Shown here piece after piece: positions 46,822-58,130 of a stretch of DNA of 64,000 nucleotides. The notes under the pieces are model-generated. The model was not told the DNA's origin. It worked only from the letters and a program-made list of their open reading frames with translations, and searched no databases. Each line of letters opens with the position of its first letter. Position 1 is the first letter of the stretch. The stretch comes from Cricetomys ansorgei. Lineage: Eukaryota; Chordata; Mammalia; Rodentia; Nesomyidae. A program made the translations under genes and the position numbers. The DNA lies in assembly GCA_026225945.1 (NCBI GenBank), contig JAMJFZ010000239.1, forward strand, positions 27,057,501-27,121,500. The letters are read 5' to 3'.

Positions 46822-47049
46822 CTAAAATAAAAGTTGTGTAAACACCATACTATGATTGAGAGATGGTTTTCCAGCCTCTTCATTTTCCACTTCTAACACA
46901 TCAGGTACTAAACTTGGAGGATCCCACACTGGAAAGGTAACACTTCCAGTCACGAGAGCAATGCCACCAGAATAGCAGCAAAGTTCACCCTTTTCCCAAA
47001 CCTGTGGTGATGACAAGAATGTGGTCATTGATTGGATATATGCCTCCAT
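46822..47049 (-). pseudogene. Candidate protein-coding relic, identity unknown
   Basis: A 75-codon minus-strand frame starts at 47,049 and reads with an unusually protein-like composition: mixed hydrophobic and charged residues, the segment GSVTFPVWDPPSLVPD, then an acidic VENEEAG stretch. It does not overlap a repeat I recognise. An in-frame stop lies a few codons before the ATG, and the frame ends at a stop after FTQLLF. I see no flanking poly(A), splice sites or further exons that would make it a gene. It could be a piece of a processed pseudogene or chance. I do not recognise the parent. Confidence 0.2.
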
Positions 47050-47354
47050 TTTGCTTTATTGGCTGAAGGTGGTAAATTCAGAACCCTAGCTGTGAGAAAA
47101 ATAAATGATTGGGGCTCCAGCACTTAATTCCCCTTTGGGGTTATGTAGAAAACCTCTCTAACTTCTCTGAATCCATGTTATTCATAATGCAATGCTGTTA
47201 AAGAGTTAAAGACCTAGAGGATTGTTTTCTTCTGACCCTTGTCTCCTGTAGTCTGCTGTGGTATCTACTCTTAATGGCAGAGGATCCCTGAATTTTGAAG
47301 TCACAAAGGACCAGGATGACCAGAGTGTGACTAATTTTGGGCAGGGGAAAAGAT

Positions 47355-47442
47355 GGAAAAAGAAAGTAATGAAGGGAAGGGAAGGGAAGGAAGAGAAGGG
47401 GGAAAGGAGAAAGAACAGAGGAGAGAGAAAAGAGACTCCAGC
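47355..47442. repeat. Purine-rich (GGGAA)n/(GGAGA)n tract
   Basis: Nearly all plus-strand bases from about 47,355 to 47,442 are purines. The lysine/glutamate-rich plus frame and proline/serine-rich minus frames of 110-121 codons owe their length to it. Confidence 0.85.
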
Positions 47443-48431
47443 TTCTAGCCAACAGTGCAAGAGAAACAGCAGCTGCATGAACAGGAGGCCAGAAGACTGG
47501 AGTAGCATGCTCAGATTTCCTGGGTCTGCCTGCTTCACGTTTTTCTCCCCTCACCCAGATACTGAGTTACTTTTCAGAGATGAGAAACTTAGCTCTTTGA
47601 ACACAATACAGACTATTGCCTGAAAAAGTTATTAAATTATCAAAACAAACTATGTTACCCAGGTTATGCATTCATTTAAATGTGCTCACTCTAACCAGAA
47701 GACAGGGGCTCATGAGGAAAAAAAATGTAAATAGTCAAATAAATACATAACATTCTCTGCAAGTTGCTAGAGTTAAAAATTTTACCCTCCATTATGTATT
47801 AAGTATCCCAAAAGACCTCTATTTGGATTTAGAAAGAGGAGAGGAATTGTCATAGTGATTCACCACTTGAAGTTTACTGATGCATGAAGTTAATCTCAAT
47901 TTTCTATTCATGTGGTGTTTATTTGCACATGGTATACTACATTAATTTTTCAGCACAGTTTTTATGTATTTTTATTAAAGTATACTTTTCTTTTGACATT
48001 TTTAAAAGCCCAGTTGGTATTGCAGAACTCGATGCATGCATTCATTGGTTTGATTCATGCCTGCTTTTTGCTTACTGTCCATGTTTCTCTTTAGGGAGAG
48101 CTGTGGAGAGAATCCTGTTGATTCACTGAATATTAAGCTGGGATTCAACACACTGCTGGGATGTGCTGCTCTTTATGTATATATGCCACCCGACTAGCAG
48201 CCTGATAAATTTGTTATCTTAGGGAAAATAATTTTTGGTATTTTACTACCAAGAGCAGATTTGAATTTATCAACCAATTTTTCTTTGTGATAATGGATTC
48301 TGATTTTTATGTTCAGAAAGACTCAGATATATTGTGATTAACAGTTTTCCTGAAATGTTTTTCAATGTTAGAGATCTACAAGATATTATCTTTATAAATA
48401 TATTATTATTTAAAAAATCAAAGTAATTATT

Positions 48432-48775
48432 CTAGGGGGTTTGATGACTGTTCTTGGTTTTCAACTTGACTACATCTGCAATGAACTGCAATCCAGAAAC
48501 AGAGGACTCACCTGCAAGGTGTTTTTTGCTTGGTTTGAATTAGGTGAGTCCACTTCTAGCCCGGACCTTTGAGGCAGGAGGATACACACCATTGATCCGG
48601 ATCCTGAGGTGTAAAGACACACCTTTAGTCTGACCACACCTTCTGCTTGAAGGCTGTATAAGGACATAAGAGAAGGAAGCTTTTGCTCTTTGCCTGCTTG
48701 CCCTCACATTGCTAGCAAGTCCATTTCTTCACTGGTAGTAAAGCCTACTTCTTTAGGAGTTCCAGTGTCACCTGT
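48432..48775 (+). repeat. Rodent medium-reiterated repeat with promoter-like 3' part
   Basis: 'ttctcaacttgactac'-type start ('gttttcaacttgactacatc'), then 'aatgaactgcaatccagaaa', 'cacaccttctgcttgaaggc', 'gaagcttttgctctttgcct' and 'agcctacttctttaggagtt' form a recurrent rodent element. A (TATC)n tract follows immediately. The family name is not assigned. Confidence 0.6.
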
Positions 48776-48796
48776 ATCTATATGGACATACATACA

Positions 48797-48823
48797 TAGA
48801 TCTATCTATCTATCATCTATCTG

Positions 48824-48879
<56 letters not shown>

Positions 48880-48893
48880 ACTATCATCTATGA
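48797..48893. repeat. (TATC)n microsatellite
   Basis: About 20 TATC units with two short interruptions. Confidence 0.97.
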
Positions 48894-49689
48894 ATATCCA
48901 CCTCTATGTATCTATCACCTATCTACCTACCATCTATTTGTATCTATCACTATATGTTTCTGTCTTTCTGTTTGTCTCTTTTTTATCTCTATTTGTATAA
49001 ATTGGAGTAACAGTGGATCTTGAATTGTACATCCCGCAGTTTTGTATATATAAGTGCGGTTATACGTAAGAGAAGAATTTGTACATTACTAAGCACTGCA
49101 GGTGCTTGTTATCATTACGTTTTATCTCCCTTCGTGAAGCCGGACTGAAGAGAAGCAGTGGGTGAGGGGTTTGCTACCTGGGGAAAAGAATCTGCTCTTT
49201 TTAGATGTTGACGTTTCCAATCAGTTGTTAATAGTGCTTTCTTCCTCTCCCCCTTAATGACACCGTGTGTACTTGGGACACTACTCGATTTCTTTCTCTT
49301 TGATTTCCCATGTTTGGTAGATAGTAGGGTATTTTGTCTCCATGGATGAATGAGAAGGGAAATGGTCAAGCTCAGGTCAGTGGAAGGCGCGCCTGCTGCT
49401 TGTATTCTCTGATGATTCCCTGTCTGTTATCAGAGGGGAATCCTACTTGGAAGGCAATAACCTGTTAATGCTTACATAGGTGTGTGCTGTAAGCACGCAT
49501 CAGGTTTCCTTTCATACCTGCTGGTGTTTACAATGTGCCATCTGGACCAGCCCTGTGCCCTAATGATCCTTTCACCCCACACTTCTCTAATAACTTTGTT
49601 CTTATTACATGTCTTCCCATTGCCTATTCCTAACATTTTCCCACATGGGTAAAAATTCCGTTGAGTTGTGTTCGACTATTGATTTATAT

Positions 49690-49925
49690 TGTGTTTCCAG
49701 AGACAGAGTCTCCTCTACCCCACCTTGTCTTAAAATTTCTACGCTACACAAGATGATCTTGAGTTTCTAATTGCTATCTCCAACATCCTAAGTGTTGGGG
49801 ATGCACACATAAGCCACAAGATCTGTTTTTATATGGTGCAAGAGATTGAACCCAGGGATTCATGCATGTGAGCCCTGGGTTCCATCTCTGATACCATATA
49901 AATTCTACCAACTCAACTATATTCT
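49690..49925 (-). repeat. B4-type SINE (B1-like plus ID-like halves)
   Basis: A reverse B1-like half ('gagacagagtctcctctacc', 'taagtgttggggatgcacac') is joined to an ID-like half ('gagattgaacccagggattc', 'atgcatgtgagcc'). This B1-ID fusion defines B4. Confidence 0.6.
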
Positions 49926-49934
49926 TAGGCTAAA

Positions 49935-50027
49935 GGTATGTCATAGGCTACCCTAAAACTTGTGATCCTTCTTTCTCATCCTCTTAAGAATTTGCCTACC
50001 AGTGTACACCACTACAGTTGGCCATTG
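49935..50027 (-). repeat. B1-like fragment
   Basis: 'aggctaccctaaaacttgtg', 'atcctcttaagaatttgcct' and 'cagtgtacaccactacagtt' are a shortened reverse B1. Confidence 0.45.
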
Positions 50028-50029
50028 GT

Positions 50030-51835
50030 GACTATCTCTCATCCTTATTTTTCCTAAATATTTTCTGTGAGACTCCATTTTCCACTTAAGTAAATGCAAA
50101 GTAATTCATTCAGACTTCTTTTCTGAAGCAACCACATGGAAATAGCTCAACTTCTTGAAAGTAGATGGAGTGAAAGGGAGCTTGACGATCAAGTGGGAGA
50201 GTATAGTTGGAATGATAACATATTTAAACAGTGACCTGGTATGCTCACTTTTGAAATTATTACTGTGGAAGGTTATGGAGGCTCTAGCATACATTCCTGT
50301 TACCTTATTTTCTTCTAAGACAGCTTCCTTTTGTTTGCCTTTGAGGTAGAATCCAGCCTCCTTGATCTAGCATATGTGAGGAGCATGGTTCTACCCCTAA
50401 CGCTGCCATTAAAGGATCTTGACTAAAACAGAAACTGAAAAAAAATGTGTTCAGTGAGACACCACAAATTTGTTATAAAGACAATGCTTTTTTGGGGGGT
50501 GGAGAAGGTAAATGGTGCAGAAAATTTGTAGGTCAGAGCACACTTGCTCAGGCTATTTTAGCTAGAAGCAGTGTGGTGTATCTTGTAGGGGTGGCAAGAA
50601 TTCTGAGAAATGCAAGCACTGCAGCACCTGCTGGTCAATCTCTGATGTTGTGGTCTTGGATTGTACCAGGAGGAGATCTTTGTCTTTAGACCTTGCAGAG
50701 CCCAACTTCTCCATGGGTCGCAACATTGCTGTTTTATTTGTGAAGCTAGTTGAACACCTTGCCTTTGATTTCAGCCCTGGCTCCCGTGTGGCCCATCAAC
50801 TTTCTTTTCATTATCAGTGTTACACACCAGGATGAAAGACAGAAGCACACAGATAATTAAGCAGAATTTCTCAACTATACTTAGAAATCAGGGCAAAACT
50901 GTGGGTGTAAAAATAGCACACTAAATGTTTAATGCTTGAAACTCAGGCTTTGCAGTGATTCTTAGTCATGTTAGTGCTGGGAAATACTGAAGGATAAATA
51001 TTTTATTGTATAGTCAAAAAGAGTTCTAAAATATTGTAATGTACATTCATTTTCTATGAATAAATCTAAACAGAGATTGGCTTTTTCAGGCTTGAGGATC
51101 AAAATGTTTTTTTAAACAGGGACATCCTTGAATATATTAATGATTCTTGCTTATTCCTAAACCTGCTCCCCCCTCAACCTCAGCATCTGCTAATAACCAC
51201 ACATGATTGTTATTTGTAACAGATTCCAGGCTCAGTTGTTCAGTTCTGTGTCGGTTCTCATACTTTTTAAACACTTCACAACTTATCATTTTTGGAAAAG
51301 TCTTGTCCAGAATACTTGCGGTGACACACGTTTTTGTAATGTTAGTTTCCAATGGCATTTCTATTTCTGTGTTTATCATCTAGCCACATGCAGTAGTCTA
51401 AGGAGAAGGGTTGAATTGTTGCCGGAATCAGTCGCTAAATTCATCATACTTCTCCTGATTCAGACTTGACAAAAAGTGTAGGAATATTTGAAGTCATTAG
51501 ATTATTGATCCTGACAGGTTGTGAGTGATGTTCTTTACTGAAAACTCAGCCTTACCAAAAGGAAACCAAACAGCCATGCATCGTTGACATGAGGAAGGTC
51601 TGTGTACACTGAGGCAAACAGTTCTTTGCATGAGGGTTTGGTTACTGACTGTACAGTGCCCAGAATCAATGGTTCCTTTTCAGGACTGTTTTAATGTTAG
51701 ACTCTCTGTTCGCCCATAGGTCTTAAAAAGCTTTAATGTGAGGTATCTCAGACACAAAAGTATATATTTATGGTACAATTTCAGTTTAAATATCATCAGC
51801 AATAACAAACACATTTGGGCACCATTGTGGTCAAT
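50030..51835. other. Unique DNA, no gene seen
   Basis: Frames of 80-88 codons (50,447-50,689; 51,137-51,469 on both strands) have no recognised domain. No repeat was identified. Confidence 0.4.
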
Positions 51836-51837
51836 CT

Positions 51838-52200
51838 TCAGTGTCAACATGACTGAATTTAGAGTCACCTAGGAGATACATCTAGAGATGTGTCCATAAT
51901 GATGTTTCCAAAGAAGCTTAGCAGTAGAGAGAATACCCCCTCTGGATATAGGGAGTGCCATGGAAGGCACTGGGACCCATACTGGAGGAAACGGGAATCA
52001 TGAAAGGGGAGGGTAGTAGATGAACATCAGCCTTCATTTCTCTCTGATTCCTGATTTCAGACTTGATGTGACCAGCTGCCTCACATCTCTCCACGACTGC
52101 CTGTGTCCTTTAAAACTGTTAGCTCAAATAAATGCTTCCTTCCCTTAGTTGTTCTTTTCAGGAACTTCATCAACAATGAGAAAGTGAACTAGTTCAGACA
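51838..52200 (+). repeat. Rodent medium-reiterated repeat, near full length (URR1-like)
   Basis: 'caatcttcagtgtcaacatg', 'tttagagtcacctaggagat', 'cttgatgtgaccagctgcct' and 'gctcaaataaatgcttcctt' with a final 'aatgagaaagtgaactagtt' give the full order of the family found in reverse at 28.9, 41.3 and 43.97 kb. The name is from memory. Confidence 0.6.
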
Positions 52201-52342
52201 ACATATCAGTTTCTTCATAGCTGTGTAAATTCTTTCCTGAGTTTATGTCTAAGCCTCCCACAGAAAATGACTTGATCTCCTGGATTCATGCAAAAGCCTT
52301 CCTTCTGCTTATTTTCTCCTTTATTTTAATGTAAATGTTACG

Positions 52343-52672
52343 TGTGGTAGTACCCTGCTGCTGGGGCAGCTCAGCATGGAAGACAAGGAAGCATGTTCAT
52401 ATCTGCAGTCTGCCAGACCTTAGCAGAGGAAACCACTGTCCTGGCCAGCGCCGTACTCAATCAACAGTCAAACCCCGAGCTTTCAGCTCAGGCGTTTTTA
52501 TTGATTCAGAACTCAGGTGTTCTACTGATAGCACATGGAGATCATTAGCAATCAAACAACCCCCACAGAAATCTAACACCTGCAAACAATACAGAACACT
52601 CTAGTCAGCCCCTCACCCAATAGTGTATAAAATAATTACTTTATATATAACTAAAAATAAAATTCCTCAACA
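52343..52672 (-). mobile_element. Complete 330-bp LTR with 6-bp target duplication
   Basis: Read on the minus strand it begins TGTTGAGGAATTTTA and ends TACTACCACA. Flanking hexamers gttacg (52337-52342) and gttatg (52673-52678) match at five of six positions. The minus strand carries 'atatataaagtaatt' near its start and an 'aatcaataaaaacgcctgag' signal, matching the 13.2 and 24.3 kb copies. There is no internal region, so it is a solo LTR. An 89-codon frame on the antisense strand covers most of it. Confidence 0.82.
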
Positions 52673-52854
52673 GTTATGTGCTTAACACATTAGTCACTAT
52701 GCCCAATTTTGAACTTTATATATTGAAACATTATGTATGTCTTTCTATAATTTCTTTAAAATTAGTATGCTCTTTATCCCTTCAGAGTTATATCTTTTGA
52801 TACGTACAGTTTACTTTGCATTATTATTATTATGTACACTATCAGTATTATCCG

Positions 52855-53050
52855 ATGAATTATTATTTCATATATAAATATATAATTTTTAATGGATATA
52901 TATCCAATAATAAATATTGGATATATTGGATAAATATATAAATAAATAATATATAATATATATTTATATATTATATATTATAGAATATATTTATATATAT
53001 ATAATAAAATATATAAATAAATATTGGATAAATAAATAAAAATAAATCCA
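52855..53050. repeat. AT-rich low-complexity DNA with nested palindromes
   Basis: ATATAAATA, GGATATATCC and ATATTGGATA words alternate over about 190 bp. Many are self-complementary, so cruciforms are possible. Confidence 0.9.
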
Positions 53051-53076
53051 ATGATAAAACATTATTAAAACTGTAA

Positions 53077-53178
53077 CCTCAGGCATTCCTGTGATTCCAG
53101 CACTCTGAGACAAGTAACTCATCGAGTCCAAAATCAATCTAGGCTACATTTTGAGTCTTTGTTACCCAAAATAAAATA
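53077..53178 (+). repeat. Degraded B1 SINE
   Basis: 'cctgtgattccagcactctg' followed by 'caatctaggctacattttga' and an A-rich tail is a 5'-truncated B1. Confidence 0.6.
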
Positions 53179-53216
53179 AATTTTATTTTAAAACTTGTTA
53201 TTAATACAGACTAATT

Positions 53217-53227
53217 CCCTCTCTCTC

Positions 53228-53258
<31 letters not shown>
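53217..53258. repeat. (TC)n microsatellite
   Basis: About 20 CT dinucleotides with one CCC interruption. Confidence 0.95.
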
Positions 53259-53259
<1 letters not shown>

Positions 53260-53565
53260 GCATATTTAAACATTTGTGCCTCCCTGTGCATGCCTGTGTA
53301 TGAGCCTGGAAGCCAAAAGACATTGGATGTCCTGCCCTGTTATCTTCTGCTCTATTCCCTTGAGACAGGGAGTCACACTAGCCTGAAGCCAGGCTGACGG
53401 TCAGTAAGCTCCAGTGCCCCTTCTGACTCTGCTCCCGCAGTACAGTGGCTGTAGACTTGCCTGTGGCCGAGCTTGGCTTTTCACACGCATTCTGAGGCTA
53501 TGAACTGAGGTGCTCATGCCCATGCTGCAGATAACTTTACCCACGGAGCCATCTCCTCAACTCTC
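53260..53565 (-). repeat. Composite rodent SINE-like repeat (copy 2)
   Basis: 'tgcatgcctgtgtatgagcc', 'cttgagacagggagtcacac', 'gaggctatgaactgaggtgc' and the end 'acggagccatctcctcaact' follow the plan of the 26.78 kb copy. Confidence 0.55.
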
Positions 53566-53739
53566 ATTATCCTTACTTATACTTCTTTGCACAGCTTATT
53601 AAACACAGATATAGCTGAGTTTAGCCTTTTGCTGCTATGGTAGATTCCCTTTTCAATGTTTTTCTTCTGTTTGTTGCTTTTTTTTTTCTTTAGTTTTTTG
53701 ATAGCAACAGGATGACAGTCCAACCTGATGGCCCCCTGC

Positions 53740-53845
53740 AGTGATGGAAGAACGCTGTGCACAGCTTTACACAGGTGCTCAGGATTTGAATTCAGGTCCT
53801 CAATCTTTTGCACCAAGGACTTCTCTGAGACATCTCCCTAGCCCC
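53740..53845 (-). repeat. tRNA-derived SINE head fragment
   Basis: 'ggatttgaattcaggtcctc' and the end 'gagacatctccctagcccc' are the reverse of a B2/B3 tRNA-like head. Confidence 0.55.
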
Positions 53846-53849
53846 TTTC

Positions 53850-54655
53850 TTATATTTTTAATGGCTAGAATTCAGCTTTTCCCATTCCTTGTAGGATGTT
53901 CTGTTTCCCTTCTTGTGCTTTAAAACATATCCCCATCTTATCATTGGTGTTTGCTATTAGGAAAATCCTGGAGCAAACTTTCTCTTTATCCCATTTATGA
54001 TTCCTGGGGCTTCTGATCTCTCAGGGCCGACATCTGTAATCATTTCTGGGAACTTCTCCTTGTTAGTTTTTATATTATTACCTTTTCACGGTTCTATCTT
54101 TCCCGTCGTGAAACCCATGTAGGTTTTTGCTTGCCCTCTCTGTCTTCTGCTTTCTCTGACATTTATCATTTCTTATGTTTTAAGTATTAGTTACTGAGAA
54201 ATTTCTATCTTTTAAGTTTTTAAAAATATTTTTTAAAGTAGAGTCTCTTATTTGCCACTATTAAGAATTCATGTTTTAAACAGTTTCTTAGATCAATGAT
54301 TCATATCCATCAGCTCATTTGGCTTTAGTCCTGCCTTACCCTTAGTGACTTTTCTAGACCTATGGCCTTTCCCACGACGTTCATGAAAATTTTCCAATTC
54401 TAACTTGGTGACTTGTCCAACTTTTGCTTTTTAAGTGAAGATATCATGAAGTAGATGGATGAACTCCTATCCTTTTCTGTGTGTCTTCCAGAGCTGTCTG
54501 ATACCGACTTTATAACATGCGTTGCATCTCTCAGGTTATGAATTCCATTATCGTCTTCAGGATGTGATTGGATCTGGTTGTGCCGAGCACAGAAGACATG
54601 ATTGTGTTTGTAAATAAAGCCAACAGAAAACAGAGTAATCTAATAGCCACCAGTA
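53850..54655. other. Unassigned DNA, possibly an old L1 relic
   Basis: T-rich, ORF-free sequence. Some phrases recall L1 read backwards, but I could not anchor them. No gene seen. Confidence 0.3.
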
Positions 54656-54657
54656 GG

Positions 54658-54935
54658 TGTGTGTATTGTGTGTATGTGTGTGTGTGTGTGTGTGCACCAG
54701 GGGTCATCTCCAGGCTATCTGTCCACCTTGTGTTATGAGACAGTTTCTTACTTCACCCAGAGTGGGCTATGCTGGAGGGTCAGCAAGCCCCAGGTCCTGT
54801 CTCTGTCTTCTCAGTGCTGAGATTACAAGCCCATGCTATCATGTTCATACTTTGTATGTGGGTACTGGGGATCAAACTCAGGTCCTTATGCTTGCATAAA
54901 CATTTTACTGGTTGATTAACACCCCCCCTCCCCCG
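54658..54935 (-). repeat. Composite rodent SINE-like repeat (copy 3) with (TG)n
   Basis: A TG run (54,668-54,694) precedes 'caccttgtgttatgagacag', 'gtgctgagattacaagccca' and 'actggggatcaaactcaggt', as in the 26.78 and 53.26 kb copies. Confidence 0.6.
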
Positions 54936-54944
54936 CCCAGGAAT

Positions 54945-56598
54945 CATGGTATAGACATTAGTTTAATTTATTTTAGGTCTACTAATTTTGGGCTATAGCA
55001 CACATTCTTTCATATGTAAGAATGATACCTTGGAAGGTAGGATTTACACTAAATAACCTGAATGATTAGCTTGAATTTTCTATATGTACCTCTATCTTTC
55101 TGTGGATCAGCAAGGCTTACCTCAAACATGTGAATCTTGATGCCATTCGATGCAATTTTGATTCCTTGAATCCTGAAAATTCAGTATTCCTTATGTTAAG
55201 CAAGCCAGTGCTCTTAGAACCAATCTGCCCTCGAAAATGGATCAGTTTCTATTTTCTTGGCTCGCCTCTATCACCTTTCATAGGACCAGTTGCCACAGGG
55301 TTCATCAGAGTGAAAAATGCAAAATTAGAAAACAACATGCTACCAAGTGCACATAAATACTAAAATTATTACTCAAAATATTTTATAATCCATAAATTCT
55401 ATTCCTGGCCTTTGAACTACTGTTTCACTTGTTTGTTTCTTTTAATTTCTATTATTGCATTTTGCACTTACATGACAAAGTTGGCTATTTTTCAGATTTC
55501 CTGATCAGTTCCAACAGTCCATTTAAGCTTTTAATCTTCCCTTTTATTCTGTAACCGTATCAAACATATTTATTTTCTATTTGCAATCTATTAGAGTCAG
55601 GTTATATAGTCTTTGCAGGTCTGATACTATGGTTACTATCTCTCCAAGTGGCTACGTGTGTGTGTGTTTGTGTTTAATTAGTGAGTTTTGATTTTAAAGA
55701 TGAATTCTCTTGTATTATATGAAGTGGAAATTCTTTGTGACTTCACAGAGTTCTAAGAAATGATGTATCTTCTTTCTCATGGATGCTGAAGAGGTAACAG
55801 CAATCTAAGGTTACTTCTCAGTTTTTAAGCTGGATCTTTCCAGGCGTCACATACAATGTGATTGTAGAATTGTATTTATAAACTTTCACAGGAGAGTCTC
55901 TCTTTTGTGTGTAATTTTTCTTCTTTCCACAATCAAGACTGACACATCTTCATGGGGTGGGTTACTTTGGGCTCACTCTCAGATGCATCACCTTTAGGAC
56001 TCAGCTTCATGTTGGGTCTCACACTGCTCTGTTATTCCTCTTGTTTTTCTCCCATGGCTGTTAAAACCTAGGCTCTAGGTGATCAGGATTTGTCTGATGT
56101 TCTTAATGTCTGTGCCATCTCTAGGGCCTACTTATACCTATAGGATTTATTTCTTATTTCAGGGCTAAAATTTCTTTCCACGACTGCTAGTTCAATTGTG
56201 CTATAAAGGTTTTAAAGTACGTGATACCCAGCACTTTTTAGAGTTCTGCACAACTGTTCCTTGGTAACTTTGGTACGTGTTGTTAATGGAATCTCCGTGA
56301 AAATGTGCGTATAAGATTTGAATGAAGACTCACAAAGACACAAAGGGTCTATATTAGTTAACGCTACTTTGAATCAAAGCATCATAGTAATGTGACCAGA
56401 AGCACATGTGCTAGTTCTCTGTTGTCCTTCTTTTCATCAGATTTTCATCATTTGATATGTATAAAGCTTGTGTTTGTCTACTGGATGGAATATTAATATA
56501 TTTATATTTCTCCACTTTGTACACAAATACTTGTGCATGTGGTTAGAAGACTGTGTTTGTGTTGCATTTTATTTAGTTCAAAAAATTAGATTTAGAAT

Positions 56599-56600
<2 letters not shown>
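54945..56600. other. Unique AT-rich DNA, no gene seen
   Basis: A 77-codon plus-strand frame (55,130-55,363) has no recognised domain. No repeat could be identified with confidence. Confidence 0.4.

Positions 56601-56643
<43 letters not shown>
56601..56643. repeat. (TA)n microsatellite
   Basis: About 21 TA dinucleotides, able to form a cruciform. Confidence 0.97.
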
Positions 56644-56644
<1 letters not shown>

Positions 56645-56646
<2 letters not shown>

Positions 56647-58130
56647 CAGAGTTTATTTATTATTTGAAGCATATAGTAATTTTGAATCCTGAGACATTTT
56701 TCAGTTTTTCTCGGAACTCTGTCCAACTCCAAGTGTTGTTACTTGCTATTCTTTCTCCTTGACGTGATTTCTGTGCTGAAACTAACATGATTCACTCTCT
56801 TGCCTTCATTCTGTTTCCTTCCTTCTCAGGTCTTGATTGATCACTGTTTCTAAAACAGTGATGATTTTCTCAACTTTTCTACCTTACATTTTCTTTGGCA
56901 TAATTCAACATCCAACTATAGAATTTTTGTTCTGACTTCCACTACTGGATAATCAAATCCATGAGGGCTAAGTTTTCCCTGGAAGAATGCCTAGAAGAAA
57001 GAAGACACCCAACAGACAATTGCTACAGGAACTGAATACATGAACATGACCGCATTTCATTTCCTTGAAGGCACAGAACTTCTTACATAATTCTACCTTG
57101 TGATAGCTTAGTGGAATCAGGTGCCCTTGATTTAAAGTCCTTTATCAGAAACCCTGTTTTTCATTTGAGCCCCTTGTAATTACATTTTCTGTTTCATTTT
57201 GCTGTTCAATACACAGAGTAAGGGTTTCTCCTGTCCACAGTGTGTATGTATTCCTCTTTCTTTGTCCTCAGATAATGACAGACCACTTGGAGATTCAGTG
57301 CATCCTCTGTGTCACCCTTAAGGAGCGTGGAAAGAATGGTACAAATGTTATTGCCTGCTGTGCTGGGGAGGAGACTTGTACGGTTGTGGGAAGTCAGCCC
57401 GTGCTGCTGCAACATCAGGGGCACGTTCTCATTTCAAAGTCAAAGTCAGAGTGAGAGACATCACAAAGGCTGCCAAGGCAGTGGATAGTACAGATCAAGG
57501 GTGGTGTCATGAACTTTACAGAGCCGAGGCATAAACTGTCTCTAAGATCTTCAGAGTAGAAGTGTACAGGCAGATCAGAGTGTCACATCTTGTAACCATG
57601 ACGGGAAGAGTGATGACTTCCGTGTGTAACAGATCTGGATTCAGTCCTATCTTGAGCAGTTAGGCATGCTTCCAAGGAAATAGTCAATAGCACCTTCCAT
57701 TTCAAAGAAACCCAATAGTGCTGTTGTTCTGTGTATGCTTTTATATCCCAGAAGACACCTGCCCTTTCTCTGTCTTGTGATGCTGACTCTATGAACTGCT
57801 TACCCGGGCCCCTTGACCAGTGTGATCCTAGTTGAGTTTGACACCTGAAGGAGATCATGGAGCTATTGGAGGCTGTGGCAAGAGTCTTCCTTCCTGACCC
57901 CTTCCCAGCATCAGTGCTCAGTTCTGCTCATCCTGTCTCACCCAGGGCCTTTCCCTGAAAGCACGATCCTTTTGCATGGATTTGGTCTTCATCAAGTGTC
58001 AGCAAAACTATTTGATTTTCTCGCTTCTCTCGTCTCGGGAGTATGAAGGGCTTCACATAGTTTCTAAACTCTGTGCGCAGATATTTTTAGAAATGTTTCC
58101 TTCATTAAATTATTCATTTTTAGATATCTG
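56645..58130. other. Unique DNA with one exon-like segment
   Basis: No repeat was recognised. A pyrimidine tract and AG at 57,270-57,271 precede an open frame that reaches a GTGAGA at 57,451. No further exons or domain were found. A 91-codon minus-strand frame (57,583-57,858) is likewise unsupported. Confidence 0.35.

Noticed and set aside
47198..47623. Frames of 110-121 codons on both strands
   Set aside because: A purine-rich tract without stops lengthens both strands. Lys/Glu-rich and Pro/Ser/Leu-rich products are what such a tract gives by chance.
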